Assembly (NCBI RefSeq): GCF_900103845.1
Contig: NZ_FNIJ01000001.1
Location: 181,659-245,658 of the forward strand
Length of the DNA: 64,000 nt
Origin: Pseudomonas jinjuensis
GTDB lineage: Bacteria; Pseudomonadota; Gammaproteobacteria; Pseudomonadales; Pseudomonadaceae
Reading direction: 5' to 3'
How positions within the stretch are numbered: the stretch's first letter is position 1; each line of letters starts with the position of its first letter. Of this stretch, positions 36,849-45,288 are shown one piece after another. A program made the position numbers and the translations under genes. The notes beneath the pieces were generated by a model, which was given only the letters and a program-made list of their open reading frames with translations, did no database searches and was not told where the DNA came from.

Positions 36849-37829
36849 ATGCAAAGCAGTAGTGAGCTGTTTCCCGTCGCGCTGTTGAGCGCCGAATTGC
36901 GCGGCGACCTGACCGAAGACGTCTACCGCCTGAAGCCCGGCAACAGTCAGGATCCCAGCGTCGAACTGGCGCTGACTCGCCTGGGTATGCCGGGGAAAGA
37001 GGAGGCGCGGGGCGTCCCGGTCATCCTCCTGCACGGCAGTTTCTCCAATCGCCGCTTCTGGTATTCGCCGAAGTGCGTAGGGCTGGGGCCGTACCTGGCG
37101 CGCGCCGGTTTCGATGTGTGGATTCCGGAGATGCGCGGGCACGGCCTGTCGCAGCGCAATCTCGATTACTCGCGCAACCGGGTGGCCGACTATGCGCGCT
37201 ACGACCTGCCGGCCATCGCCCGCTTCGTCATCGAGCAGAACGGCGGCATTCCGCACTGGATCGGCCATTCGCTGGGCGGCATCACGCTGGCCGCGGCGTT
37301 CGGCGGGGGATATCTGGGCGAGCCGGAGGCGGCCAGCGTGGCGCTGTTCGGCAGCCAGGTCAGTCGAACCTACTGGCCGCTCAAGCTGCCGCCGGTGGAG
37401 TGGAGCGGGCGTTTCCTGCTCAGGCGTTTCGGCCGGCTATCAGGCCCCAGGCTTCGCCGTGGCCCGGAGGACGAGCCGATCGGCCTGGCGCTGGAGGCGC
37501 TGCGCTGGTACGGCCTGTTCGGCCGCTTCGGCGATGGCGAGCGGGACTGGTGGCAGGGCCTGGAGGCCGTGCGCGTGCCGGTCCTGGCGGTCGCGGCCGA
37601 TGGCGACCATCAGGACCCGCCCTGGGCCTGTCGAACCCTGCTGGAACAGTTCGGTTCCGACGTCCGCGAGTACCTCCGCCTGGGGCGTCGCCAGGGATTC
37701 GCCGAGGATTACGGCCACGTCGACATGCTGATCGGCAGGAACGCCCGGGGCGAGGTCTGGCCTCTGGTGCGGCACTGGCTGGAGCATGGCGCATTGCCGA
37801 AGCGTGCGGACGCGCCGGCATCGGTCTGA
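36849..37829 (+). CDS. Alpha/beta-fold hydrolase
   Basis: A 326-residue hydrolase. An oxyanion-type LLHGSFSNRRFW segment, the nucleophile elbow GHSLGG (Ser141) and a late GHVDM with the likely catalytic His are visible. It resembles esterase/lipase proteins of pseudomonads with no defined substrate. The ATG at 36849 (MQSSSELFPV) is preferred; a GTG five codons earlier lies right in the ppsA terminator. P. aeruginosa has the same gene between ppsA and rraA. Confidence 0.8.
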   Translation: MQSSSELFPVALLSAELRGDLTEDVYRLKPGNSQDPSVELALTRLGMPGKEEARGVPVILLHGSFSNRRFWYSPKCVGLGPYLARAGFDVWIPEMRGHGLSQRNLDYSRNRVADYARYDLPAIARFVIEQNGGIPHWIGHSLGGITLAAAFGGGYLGEPEAASVALFGSQVSRTYWPLKLPPVEWSGRFLLRRFGRLSGPRLRRGPEDEPIGLALEALRWYGLFGRFGDGERDWWQGLEAVRVPVLAVAADGDHQDPPWACRTLLEQFGSDVREYLRLGRRQGFAEDYGHVDMLIGRNARGEVWPLVRHWLEHGALPKRADAPASV

Positions 37830-37965
37830 AACGTGGCGGCATCGCTGCGATTTTCCAGCGTTTCGTGCGGGCGTGGCAGTCGCTAGACTGGAACGCCTGA
37901 AAGATCTTCGTGCCTGGCGAGCGGGCGTATTCATTCGATAGCGGTGTTCATTGGAGGAGCTTCTC

Positions 37966-38454
37966 ATGCATTACGTAACCCCCGACCTGTGCGATGCCTA
38001 TCCTGACCTGGTGCAGGTCGTCGAGCCGATGTTCAGCAATTTCGGCGGACGCGATTCCTTCGGCGGCGAAATCGTCACCATCAAGTGCTTCGAGGACAAC
38101 TCGCTGGTCAAGGAGCAGGTGGAGAAGGACGGCAAGGGCAAGGTGCTGGTGGTCGACGGCGGCGGTTCGCTGCGTCGCGCGCTGCTTGGCGACATGCTGG
38201 CGGAGAAGGCGGCGAAGAACGGCTGGGAAGGCATCGTGGTGTACGGCTGCATCCGTGACGTCGACGTGATCGCCCAGACCGAGCTCGGCGTGCAGGCCCT
38301 GGCCAGCCATCCGATGAAGACCGACAAGCGCGGCATCGGCGACCTCAATGTGCCGGTGACCTTCGGCGGCATCACCTTCCGCCCGGGCGAGTTCGTCTAC
38401 GCCGACAACAACGGCATCATCGTTTCGCCGCAGGCGCTGAAGATGCCTGAGTGA
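37966..38454 (+). CDS. rraA: Ribonuclease E activity regulator RraA
   Basis: A 162-residue protein with the RraA fold: [42 protein letters not shown] and [10 protein letters not shown]. In E. coli RraA binds RNase E and the degradosome and inhibits RNA decay. The same fold includes 4-hydroxy-4-methyl-2-oxoglutarate aldolases, but length and motifs favour RraA. A GGAGGAG ribosome-binding site decides the start. Confidence 0.9.
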   Translation: MHYVTPDLCDAYPDLVQVVEPMFSNFGGRDSFGGEIVTIKCFEDNSLVKEQVEKDGKGKVLVVDGGGSLRRALLGDMLAEKAAKNGWEGIVVYGCIRDVDVIAQTELGVQALASHPMKTDKRGIGDLNVPVTFGGITFRPGEFVYADNNGIIVSPQALKMPE

Positions 38455-38578
38455 ACCCGGCGCCCCCGGCGCTGTCCGAGCTGGGCCGGAAGTCATTGTC
38501 TCGCAATGATTTCCGCTGCCGTTTCGGGGAAGCCCGCGGCTGTTCCGGCGGGTTTCCTGCCATTCATGGGATGAAGGC

Positions 38579-39577
38579 ATGCAGCAATACGAAAGCGCCA
38601 CCGAGCGCGGGTTGATCTACGGCTACGTCCTCGACGGGCGCGGTGGCGGCCGGCAGGTGGCGCGCAACGAACTGCCGCTGCTGGACCTCAGGCCCGAGGA
38701 AACCCTCTGGCTGCACTGGGACCGCGGGGTTCCGGAGGCCCAGGTCTGGTTGCGCGAATCCAGCGGGCTGAACGAGTTCGCCTGCGATCTGCTTCTGGAG
38801 GAAGCGACGCGCCCACGCATCCTCGACCTGGGGGCGGAGCGCCTGCTGGCGTTTCTCCGCGGGGTCAACCTCAATCCTGGCGCAGCGCCGGAAGACATGG
38901 TCTCCCTGCGCGTGTTCGCCGAGTCGCAGCGCCTGATTTCCCTGCGCATGCGCCCGCTCAAGGCGGTCGCCGAGGTGTGCGCCGACCTGGATGCGGGGAA
39001 GGGTCCGAAGACCAGCTCGGAGCTGCTGCTGGCCCTTGCGCATTACCTGACCGATCGCGTGGACACCCTGGTCGGCGGCCTCGCCGACAAGCTCGACGGC
39101 ATGGAGGAAGCGATCGAGGACGACGAGCGCAACATTCCCGACCAGCACCAGCTGCGCGTCCTGCGCCGCCGCGCGGCCGGCCTGCGCCGCTACCTGGCGC
39201 CGCAGCGTGACATCTACCTGCAACTGGTTCGCCTCAAGCTGTCGTGGACTGTCGAGGACGATGCCGATTACTGGAACGAGCTGTGCAACCGGCTGACGCG
39301 AAATCTGGAGGAGCTGGAGCTCATCCGCGAGAGGATCAGCCTGATCCAGGAGGCGGAACATCGCAGAATCACCGAACGAATGAACCGCACCATGTATCTC
39401 CTTGGTATCATTACCGGTTTCTTCCTGCCGCTGAGCTTCGTGACCGGGCTCCTGGGTATCAATTTGGGCGGTATTCCCGGCTCGGACGCTCCACACGGCT
39501 TCGCCGTGGCATGCGTCATCGTCGCCGGCATCGGGGCGTTCGAGTGGTGGGTGTTCCGCCGGCTACGCTGGCTCTGA
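38579..39577 (+). CDS. cmaX: CorA/ZntB-like divalent cation transporter CmaX
   Basis: A 332-residue protein with the large cytoplasmic funnel domain and two C-terminal helices. The selectivity motif is GIN (residues 293-295) instead of GMN, as in ZntB-like zinc exporters and related proteins. The position directly before crfX-cmpX-sigX-oprF is the same as that of cmaX in P. aeruginosa, where the gene is part of the SigX-linked envelope-stress region. Which ion it carries is not established from sequence. Confidence 0.88.
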   Translation: MQQYESATERGLIYGYVLDGRGGGRQVARNELPLLDLRPEETLWLHWDRGVPEAQVWLRESSGLNEFACDLLLEEATRPRILDLGAERLLAFLRGVNLNPGAAPEDMVSLRVFAESQRLISLRMRPLKAVAEVCADLDAGKGPKTSSELLLALAHYLTDRVDTLVGGLADKLDGMEEAIEDDERNIPDQHQLRVLRRRAAGLRRYLAPQRDIYLQLVRLKLSWTVEDDADYWNELCNRLTRNLEELELIRERISLIQEAEHRRITERMNRTMYLLGIITGFFLPLSFVTGLLGINLGGIPGSDAPHGFAVACVIVAGIGAFEWWVFRRLRWL

Positions 39578-39630
39578 TGTGACTTGTGAAACCGGGGCTG
39601 CGTCAAGCACCACACAGAGGCGAGGTGTGC

Positions 39631-39879
39631 ATGCACGATCCATTCGAAGAATCCCTGCGCGACCTGTTGCGGATGCCGCCGGAGCGGCCCGACGACGAGA
39701 AGCGCCTGGGGCGCGTGCTGAAGACCGCCAACCGGCAGGTCGGCGCCGGAGATCTATTCAGTCTCATGGGGCACTGGCTGGAAGCGCTGGTGATCGGCGT
39801 CAGCAAGGGCGCTGCGCATCTTGCCCCCGTATCGCGTCAATCGCAGAATCCCGCACCTTCCGCTGACAAGGCCGACTGA
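39631..39879 (+). CDS. crfX: CrfX small protein of the SigX region
   Basis: An 82-residue mostly polar protein: acidic DPFEESLRDLLRMPPERPDDEKR start, then a short hydrophobic stretch (LMGHWLEALVIG), and a Ser/Pro/Ala-rich end. It corresponds by position and sequence style to crfX of P. aeruginosa between cmaX and cmpX. The start at 39631 (MHDPFEES) follows GAGG. The stop is two bases before cmpX, so the two are likely co-translated. Function unknown. Confidence 0.8.
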   Translation: MHDPFEESLRDLLRMPPERPDDEKRLGRVLKTANRQVGAGDLFSLMGHWLEALVIGVSKGAAHLAPVSRQSQNPAPSADKAD

Positions 39880-39881
39880 AC

Positions 39882-40706
39882 ATGCAATTCGACATCTGGA
39901 CGCAAAGCCTGCTCACAGCCATGAACACCCTGTGGGGCAAGCTGGCCGGCTTCATTCCCAACCTGCTCGGCGCCCTGGTCGTCGTGCTGCTGGGCTTCAT
40001 CGTCGCCAAGCTGCTCGATACCCTGCTGTCCAAGCTGCTCGCCAAGCTCGGCCTCGATCGGCTGATGGCCGGCACCGGCCTCACCAAGCTGCTGCTGCGC
40101 GCCGGCATCCAGGTGCCCGTCTCCACGCTGGTGGGCAAGATCATCTACTGGTTCGTGCTGCTGATCTTCCTGGTTTCGGCCGCCGAATCCCTTGGCCTGC
40201 AGCGCGTGTCGGCGACCCTGGACATGCTCGCGCTCTACCTGCCGAAGGTGTTCGGCGCGGCGCTGGTGCTGATCGTCGGCGTCCTGCTGGCGCAGCTCGC
40301 CAACGGCCTGGTCCGCGGCGCCGCCGACGGGGTGGGGCTGGAGTATGCCAATGGCCTGGGGCGCGTCGCCCAGTGGCTGGTGATCATCATCAGCATCTCG
40401 GTGGCCATCGGCCAGCTGGAGGTCAAGACCGACCTGCTGAACAACATCATCGCCATCGTGCTGATATCCGTCGGTTTGGCGGCGGCCCTGGCGCTGGGGT
40501 TGGGAAGCCGGGAAATCGCCGGCCAGATCATCGCCGGCATCTATGTGCGGGAGCTCTATCAGGTCGGGCAAGAAGTGAAAGTGGCTGATGTCGAAGGCAT
40601 CATCGAGGAAATTGGCACCATCAAGACTATCCTGCTGACGGAGGAGGGGGAGTTGGTTTCCATCGCCAACCGCAGCCTGCTCGATCAGCGTGTGACCAGT
40701 CGCTGA
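39882..40706 (+). CDS. cmpX: Mechanosensitive-channel-like membrane protein CmpX
   Basis: A 274-residue protein with four to five transmembrane helices and the Gly/Ala-rich pore-like helix (GLAAALALGLGSREIAGQIIAG) followed by a short beta domain, an MscS-like layout. In P. aeruginosa CmpX influences SigX activity and envelope homeostasis. It follows crfX by two bases and precedes sigX by 68 bases. Confidence 0.85.
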   Translation: MQFDIWTQSLLTAMNTLWGKLAGFIPNLLGALVVVLLGFIVAKLLDTLLSKLLAKLGLDRLMAGTGLTKLLLRAGIQVPVSTLVGKIIYWFVLLIFLVSAAESLGLQRVSATLDMLALYLPKVFGAALVLIVGVLLAQLANGLVRGAADGVGLEYANGLGRVAQWLVIIISISVAIGQLEVKTDLLNNIIAIVLISVGLAAALALGLGSREIAGQIIAGIYVRELYQVGQEVKVADVEGIIEEIGTIKTILLTEEGELVSIANRSLLDQRVTSR

Positions 40707-40774
40707 GATGATTCCGCGCCGATGCGCTCGCCGAGAGCCGCATCGGTTTCCGACACGATCCGGCCAGACCTGAC

Positions 40775-41365
40775 TTGAACAAGCCGCACTCATTGCCCTT
40801 GCGCTACGACCCGCGCCAGCTCACCGACGAGGAGCTGGTTCAACGCGCTCACGAGGAACTCTTCCATGTGACGCGGGCCTATGAAGAGCTGATGCGCCGT
40901 TATCAGCGCACTTTGTTCAACGTCTGCGCGCGTTACCTGGGCAATGACCGGGACGCCGATGATGTATGTCAAGAAGTGATGCTGAAGGTTTTGTATGGTC
41001 TGAAGAACTTCGAAGGTAAATCGAAGTTCAAAACTTGGCTATACAGCATCACTTACAACGAGTGCATTACCCAGTACCGCAAGGAACGACGCAAACGTCG
41101 ATTGCTTGACGCCCTGAGCCTCGATCCAGTGGAAGAAGCGTCGGAAGAGAAGGCGCCCAAGGTCGAGGAAAAGGGGGGGCTGGACCGCTGGCTAGTTCAT
41201 GTCAATCCCATCGATCGGGAAATTCTGGTGCTGCGTTTTGTTGCGGAACTGGAGTTCCAGGAGATCGCGGACATCATGCACATGGGCCTGAGCGCGACGA
41301 AGATGCGCTACAAGCGGGCACTCGATCGCCTGCGCGAAAAGTTTTCCGGCGAAGCCGAAACATAG
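40775..41365 (+). CDS. sigX: ECF RNA polymerase sigma factor SigX
   Basis: A 196-residue ECF sigma factor. Region 2 has YQRTLFNVCARYLGNDRDADDVCQE and region 4 has LVLRFVAELEFQEIADIMHM. SigX controls oprF, fatty-acid biosynthesis and envelope genes in Pseudomonas. It starts at TTG 40775, matching the usual N terminus MNKP-; an ATG would give a truncated region 2. No anti-sigma gene is adjacent, as in P. aeruginosa. Confidence 0.93.
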   Translation: MNKPHSLPLRYDPRQLTDEELVQRAHEELFHVTRAYEELMRRYQRTLFNVCARYLGNDRDADDVCQEVMLKVLYGLKNFEGKSKFKTWLYSITYNECITQYRKERRKRRLLDALSLDPVEEASEEKAPKVEEKGGLDRWLVHVNPIDREILVLRFVAELEFQEIADIMHMGLSATKMRYKRALDRLREKFSGEAET

Positions 41366-41407
41366 CCCTGGAAATATTGTCACTCTATTTGGCGAGTTCT
41401 GATAAAC

Positions 41408-41435
41408 TTGCAACCCAAGTTGTGCGGCCTATAGT
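41408..41435 (+). promoter_or_regulatory. Possible sigma-70 promoter of oprF
   Basis: TTGCAA (41408-41413) and TATAGT (41430-41435), separated by 16 bases, lie 39 bases before the oprF start. P. aeruginosa oprF also has a SigX-dependent promoter, which is not separately assignable here. Confidence 0.5.
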
Positions 41436-41473
41436 TCGGCAACTTACTGACCACCAAGATGGGGATTTAACGG

Positions 41474-42535
41474 ATGAAACTGAAGAACACCTTAGGCGTC
41501 GTTATTGGCTCCTTGATCGCCGCCTCCGCTGTGAACGCGTTCGCCCAAGGCCAGAACTCGGTCGAGGTGGAAGCCTTCGGCAAGCGCTACTTCACCGACA
41601 GCGTTCGTGACATGAAGAACGGCAATCTGTACGGTGGCTCGATTGGCTACTTCCTGACCGATGACGTCGAGTTGGCGCTTTCCTACGGTGAATACCACGA
41701 CATGCGTGGCACCTACGAAACCGGCAACAAGAAGGTGCACGGCAACCTGACCTCGCTGGATGCGATCTACCACTTCGGCACCCCGGGCGCCGGCGCCCTG
41801 CGTCCGTACGTCTCGGCTGGTCTGGGCCATCAGAGCATCACCAACATCCACGACGCCAACGGCAGCCGTCAGAACCTGACCATGGCCAACGTCGGTACCG
41901 GTCTGAAGTACTACTTCACCGAGAACTTCTTCGCCAAGGCCAGCCTCGATGGTCAGTACGGCCTGGAGAAGCGTGACAACGGTCACCAGGGCGAGTGGAT
42001 GGCCGGCCTGGGCGTCGGCATGAACTTCGGTGGCGGTGCCGCTCCGGCTCCGGCTCCGGAACCGGTCGCTGAAGTCTGCGCCGACTCCGACAACGACGGC
42101 GTCTGCGACAACGTCGACCAGTGCCCGAACACCCCGGCCAACGTCACCGTCGATGCCAACGGCTGCCCGGCCGTGGCTGAAGTCGTTCGCGTCCAGCTGG
42201 ACGTGAAATTCGATTTCGACAAGTCGAAAGTGAAGGAAAACAGCTACGCGGACATCAAGAACCTGGCTGACTTCATGAAGCAGTACCCGTCCACCAACAC
42301 CACCGTTGAAGGCCACACCGACTCCGTCGGCACCGACGCCTACAACCAGAAGCTGTCCGAGCGTCGTGCCAACGCCGTTCGTGACGTGCTGGTCAACGAG
42401 TACGGTGTGGAAGGTGGTCGCGTGGACGCAGTCGGCTACGGCGAGAGCCGTCCGGTTGCCGACAACGCCACCGCTGAAGGCCGCGCGGTCAACCGTCGCG
42501 TAGAAGCCGAAGTGGAAGCCCAGGCCAAGCAGTAA
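41474..42535 (+). CDS. oprF: Major outer-membrane porin OprF
   Basis: A 353-residue outer-membrane protein. A Sec signal peptide (cleaved after AFA near residue 24) precedes an N-terminal eight-stranded beta-barrel (about 25-185) and a Pro/Ala linker. A calcium-binding-like loop region with four cysteines follows (VCADSDNDGVCD...QCPN...NGCP), then a C-terminal OmpA peptidoglycan-binding domain with TTVEGHTDSVGTDAYNQKLSERRA. It provides general porin activity and anchors the outer membrane to peptidoglycan. Confidence 0.96.
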   Translation: MKLKNTLGVVIGSLIAASAVNAFAQGQNSVEVEAFGKRYFTDSVRDMKNGNLYGGSIGYFLTDDVELALSYGEYHDMRGTYETGNKKVHGNLTSLDAIYHFGTPGAGALRPYVSAGLGHQSITNIHDANGSRQNLTMANVGTGLKYYFTENFFAKASLDGQYGLEKRDNGHQGEWMAGLGVGMNFGGGAAPAPAPEPVAEVCADSDNDGVCDNVDQCPNTPANVTVDANGCPAVAEVVRVQLDVKFDFDKSKVKENSYADIKNLADFMKQYPSTNTTVEGHTDSVGTDAYNQKLSERRANAVRDVLVNEYGVEGGRVDAVGYGESRPVADNATAEGRAVNRRVEAEVEAQAKQ

Positions 42536-42553
42536 TCCTGCTCCTGGCTCCCG

Positions 42554-42585
42554 AGAAAAACCCGGCCCAGGCCGGGTTTTTCTTT
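42554..42585. terminator. Bidirectional terminator between oprF and cobA
   Basis: AGAAAAACCCGGC (42554-42566) pairs with GCCGGGTTTTTCT (42571-42583) around a CCAG loop. Runs on both sides suit termination from either direction. Confidence 0.9.
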
Positions 42586-42600
42586 GTCCGGGATTCGTGC

Positions 42601-43338
42601 TCAGGCGCTGCGGGCAACGGCCTGTTCCGCCGCGACAGCCGCAACCTCGCCGATCACCAGGATCGCCGGGCTTTTCAGCTGGAAGCTCGCCGCGTCCTCC
42701 AGCAGCGTGCCCAGTTGGCCGCGCTGCTCGCGTTGCCAGGGAAGCGAGGCATTCTCGATCATCGCCACCGGCATGCCTGGCGACATTCCTCCGCTCAGCA
42801 GGCCATCGCGGATTTCCTGCAGCCGGGCCACGCCCATGTACACCACCAGCGTGGTGCCGCCCTGGGCGAGGGCGCTCCAGTTGGGCGCGCTGTCGTCCTG
42901 GGTGTGGGCAGTGACCAAAGTCACGCCGCGGCTGATTCCGCGCAGCGTCAAGGGAATGCCGCATTGGGTGGCGCCAGCCAGTCCGGCGGTGATGCCGTTG
43001 ACCAGTTCGCAGTCGACGCCCCGCGCGGACAGCCATTCGGCTTCCTCGCCGCCTCGTCCGAAGATGCACGGGTCACCGCCCTTGAGCCGGGCCACGCATT
43101 TCCCCTGGCGGGCGTAGCGCAGCATCAACCGGTGGATGAACGCCTGGGGAGTGGAGCGGCAGCCGCCGCGCTTGCCGACGCGGATCACCCGTGCGGCGGA
43201 GCAGTGTTCCAGTACTGCGGGATTCACCAGGTCGTCGATCAGCACCACTTCGGCCTGGCGCAGCGCGCGCACCGCCTTGAGGGTCAGCAGTTCCGGGTCG
43301 CCGGGGCCGGCGCCGATGAGCCAGACTTTGCCGTTCAT
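42601..43338 (-). CDS. cobA: Uroporphyrinogen-III C-methyltransferase (SUMT)
   Basis: A 245-residue SAM-dependent methyltransferase making precorrin-2 for siroheme and cobalamin. VWLIGAGPGDPELLTLKA at the N terminus, VVYMGVARL and the final ILVIGEV segment are typical. In P. aeruginosa this gene is the last of the nirBD-PA1779-cobA nitrate assimilation operon, because siroheme is the nitrite reductase cofactor. Here it stands alone behind the leader described below. A GGAGAATG ribosome-binding site precedes the start at 43338. Confidence 0.92.
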   Translation of the reverse strand: MNGKVWLIGAGPGDPELLTLKAVRALRQAEVVLIDDLVNPAVLEHCSAARVIRVGKRGGCRSTPQAFIHRLMLRYARQGKCVARLKGGDPCIFGRGGEEAEWLSARGVDCELVNGITAGLAGATQCGIPLTLRGISRGVTLVTAHTQDDSAPNWSALAQGGTTLVVYMGVARLQEIRDGLLSGGMSPGMPVAMIENASLPWQREQRGQLGTLLEDAASFQLKSPAILVIGEVAAVAAEQAVARSA

Positions 43339-43360
43339 ATCATTCTCCGATCGTGAGAAA

Positions 43361-43478
43361 CAAAAAAGGCGTCCCGCCGGTTGCCCGGCAAGGACGCCTT
43401 TGTCCAGTGTCCCGATCGCTCGGGAAGTGCGGCCTCTGCGTTGAGGAACGCGCTTTAGTGAATTGTCGAATTGTTCAT
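43361..43478 (-). ncRNA. nalA: NalA-like antiterminator leader RNA upstream of cobA
   Basis: From the predicted start near 43467 the transcript can form two hairpins with ANTAR-type hexaloops. P1 has stem TCCCG/CGGGA (43425-43421, 43414-43410) and loop AGCGAT. P2 has stem GGAC/GTCC (43405-43402, 43395-43392) and loop AAAGGC. Both loops have A at position 1 and G at position 4, the contacts used by ANTAR proteins. The P2 3' arm is also the 5' arm of a terminator (AAAGGCGTCC/GGACGCCTTT, T run to 43362). NasT binding would prevent the terminator from forming. P. aeruginosa has a leader called NalA, upstream of nirBD-PA1779-cobA, working this way. Confidence 0.75.
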
Positions 43479-43494
43479 TGCAGGCAGCGTGCCA
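43479..43494 (-). promoter_or_regulatory. Sigma-54 promoter of the cobA leader
   Basis: On the minus strand TGGCACGCTGCCTGCA reads as a -24/-12 element (consensus TGGCACG-N4-TTGCW with one mismatch), with spacing correct. It lies 88 bases after the kinase stop and about 12 bases before the leader. This fits NtrC-dependent control of nitrate assimilation. Confidence 0.72.
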
Positions 43495-43581
43495 ACCGGT
43501 GCAGCCCCGAAATCGCCTGTTTTCGCGAATCTCCACGCACGCCTGCACTGCCATGGTGCGCCAGCGTTCCAGCCGGGGGCG

Positions 43582-45288
43582 TCAGCCCTTGAGCAGCCAG
43601 AACAGCAGGACGAGGTTGAGCAACAGCGAGCCCAGCGCGACCGAGCGCCAGACTTTCAGTGGCTCGCGCTCCAGCAGCGGGCGAGGTCGCGGGGCAGGCT
43701 GACGCTCGCCGTGTTCGAGGGCCAGCAGGGCTTCCTCGGCGGTTTCGAAACGTTGTGCCGGCTCGCTCGCCACCGCCTTCAGCAGCCAGTCATCGAGCCA
43801 GCCTGGCAGGTCCGGGCGATAGCGGCTGGCCGGGGTCGGGGCGCCGAATCTTGGATGCTGGAACGCCTCGATCTCGCCGTAGGGATACTGTCCGGTCAGC
43901 AGCAGGTAGAGCGTCACCCCGCTGGCGTAGAGATCCTGCCGGGCATCCGGCGCGGCGCCGGCGAAGGCTTCCGGGGCGAGATAGCTCGGGGTACCGGGCA
44001 GGCTGTGGGCTTCGTCTTCGGACAGTCCGGGACAATAGGCGAGGCCGAAGTCGAGCAGGCGCAGTTCGCCGTCGTCGCCGCGATGCAGGTTCTCCGGCTT
44101 GATGTCGCGGTGGATGATATTGCGCCGATGCAGCTGGCCGAGCGCGCGCAGCAGGCGCGGGGCGAGGTCCAGCCAGTCGCTGAGCTGCAGCGGGCCGTCC
44201 AGCAGCAACTGCCTGGCCAGCGTCCGGCCGGGGTAGTCGCGCATCACGTAATAGAGATGCTGTCGTTGCGGCAGGCTGTGCAGTTCCGGGAAATGGCGGC
44301 TCTGCACGCGGCGCAGGAACCACTCCTCCAGCAGCAGCGCCTGGGCGGCGGCGGGATCGTCGAGCAGTTCCGCCGGAAGGGTCTTCAGCAGCCAGCTGCG
44401 TTCCTGCGGATCGCGAACCCGGTAGATCAGCGACTGCCGCGATTGTCCGGCACGACCGTCCACATCCCAGCCTTCGAAGCTCTGGCCGTTGCGCAGCGCT
44501 GGCGGGGCGGGCCAGTGGGCGAGCTGGGCCAGGGTGTCGCCGAGGGCCGCCTGGGGCAGGGCGTCGATGCGTACCAGCAGCGCGCTGGCATTGTCCTGGC
44601 TGCCGGCGAGATGGGCGGCATTGACCAGCGCGTCCACGCAGCCCTGCAGGCCCTGGGCGTCGCCGACGATCTGGCGGATACGGTTGTCGCCGAGAGTCGC
44701 CCAGACGCCGTCGCTGACCAGCAGGAACGACTGCCCGGACTCCAGCTCGCCGTCGCGATAGTCCACCACCAGATGCTGGTCGAGGCCCAGGGCCCGTTTC
44801 AGCACATGCTCCATGCCCGGTTGTTCCCATACGTGGTCCCGGGTCAGGCATTCCAGCTGCCCGTCCTGCCAGCGATAGAGCCGGCAGTCGCCGACATGGG
44901 CGAGGGTGAAACGCCGGCCGCGCAGGATCAGCGCGGTCAGCGTAGTGAGGAGCGGCTGGCCGCCGCCGTTGGCCTGCAGCCAGCGGTTGTGCGATAGCAG
45001 CAGGCGATCCAGCGACTGGGCGACCGCCCAGGTCTCCGGGGTGGCGTAGTAGTCCTGGGCCAGTGCCTGCAGGGTCACGCGGGCGGCCAGGCCGCCGTCG
45101 GCGCACTGGCTGACGCCGTCGGCGATGGCGAAAAGGTGTCCCTTGCTCGCCGCCAGGTCGGCAGGCGGGGTGACCACGCGCACGGCGTCCTGGTTCTCCG
45201 CGCGCGGCCCGCAGGCGCTCGCCTGGGCGAACTCCAGGCGCAGGACGTTCGGGCCCTGCGCCTGGTCGATCATGGCTGGCTGGTTCAT
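43582..45288 (-). CDS. Bifunctional PP2C phosphatase / Ser-Thr protein kinase
   Basis: A 568-residue protein. An N-terminal PP2C domain (residues about 20-245) has ENQDAV, IADGVSQCADGG and LLVSDGVW. The kinase domain (about 270-520) has HRDIKPENLH, LLDFGLAYC and GTPSYLAPE, and a C-terminal transmembrane helix ends the protein. Catalytic residues for both activities seem present. The start overlaps the stop of the nitrate transporter gene (ATGA), so it is translationally coupled to it. The coupling suggests control of nitrate uptake or a linked process, but the target is not known. Confidence 0.88.
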   Translation of the reverse strand: MNQPAMIDQAQGPNVLRLEFAQASACGPRAENQDAVRVVTPPADLAASKGHLFAIADGVSQCADGGLAARVTLQALAQDYYATPETWAVAQSLDRLLLSHNRWLQANGGGQPLLTTLTALILRGRRFTLAHVGDCRLYRWQDGQLECLTRDHVWEQPGMEHVLKRALGLDQHLVVDYRDGELESGQSFLLVSDGVWATLGDNRIRQIVGDAQGLQGCVDALVNAAHLAGSQDNASALLVRIDALPQAALGDTLAQLAHWPAPPALRNGQSFEGWDVDGRAGQSRQSLIYRVRDPQERSWLLKTLPAELLDDPAAAQALLLEEWFLRRVQSRHFPELHSLPQRQHLYYVMRDYPGRTLARQLLLDGPLQLSDWLDLAPRLLRALGQLHRRNIIHRDIKPENLHRGDDGELRLLDFGLAYCPGLSEDEAHSLPGTPSYLAPEAFAGAAPDARQDLYASGVTLYLLLTGQYPYGEIEAFQHPRFGAPTPASRYRPDLPGWLDDWLLKAVASEPAQRFETAEEALLALEHGERQPAPRPRPLLEREPLKVWRSVALGSLLLNLVLLFWLLKG

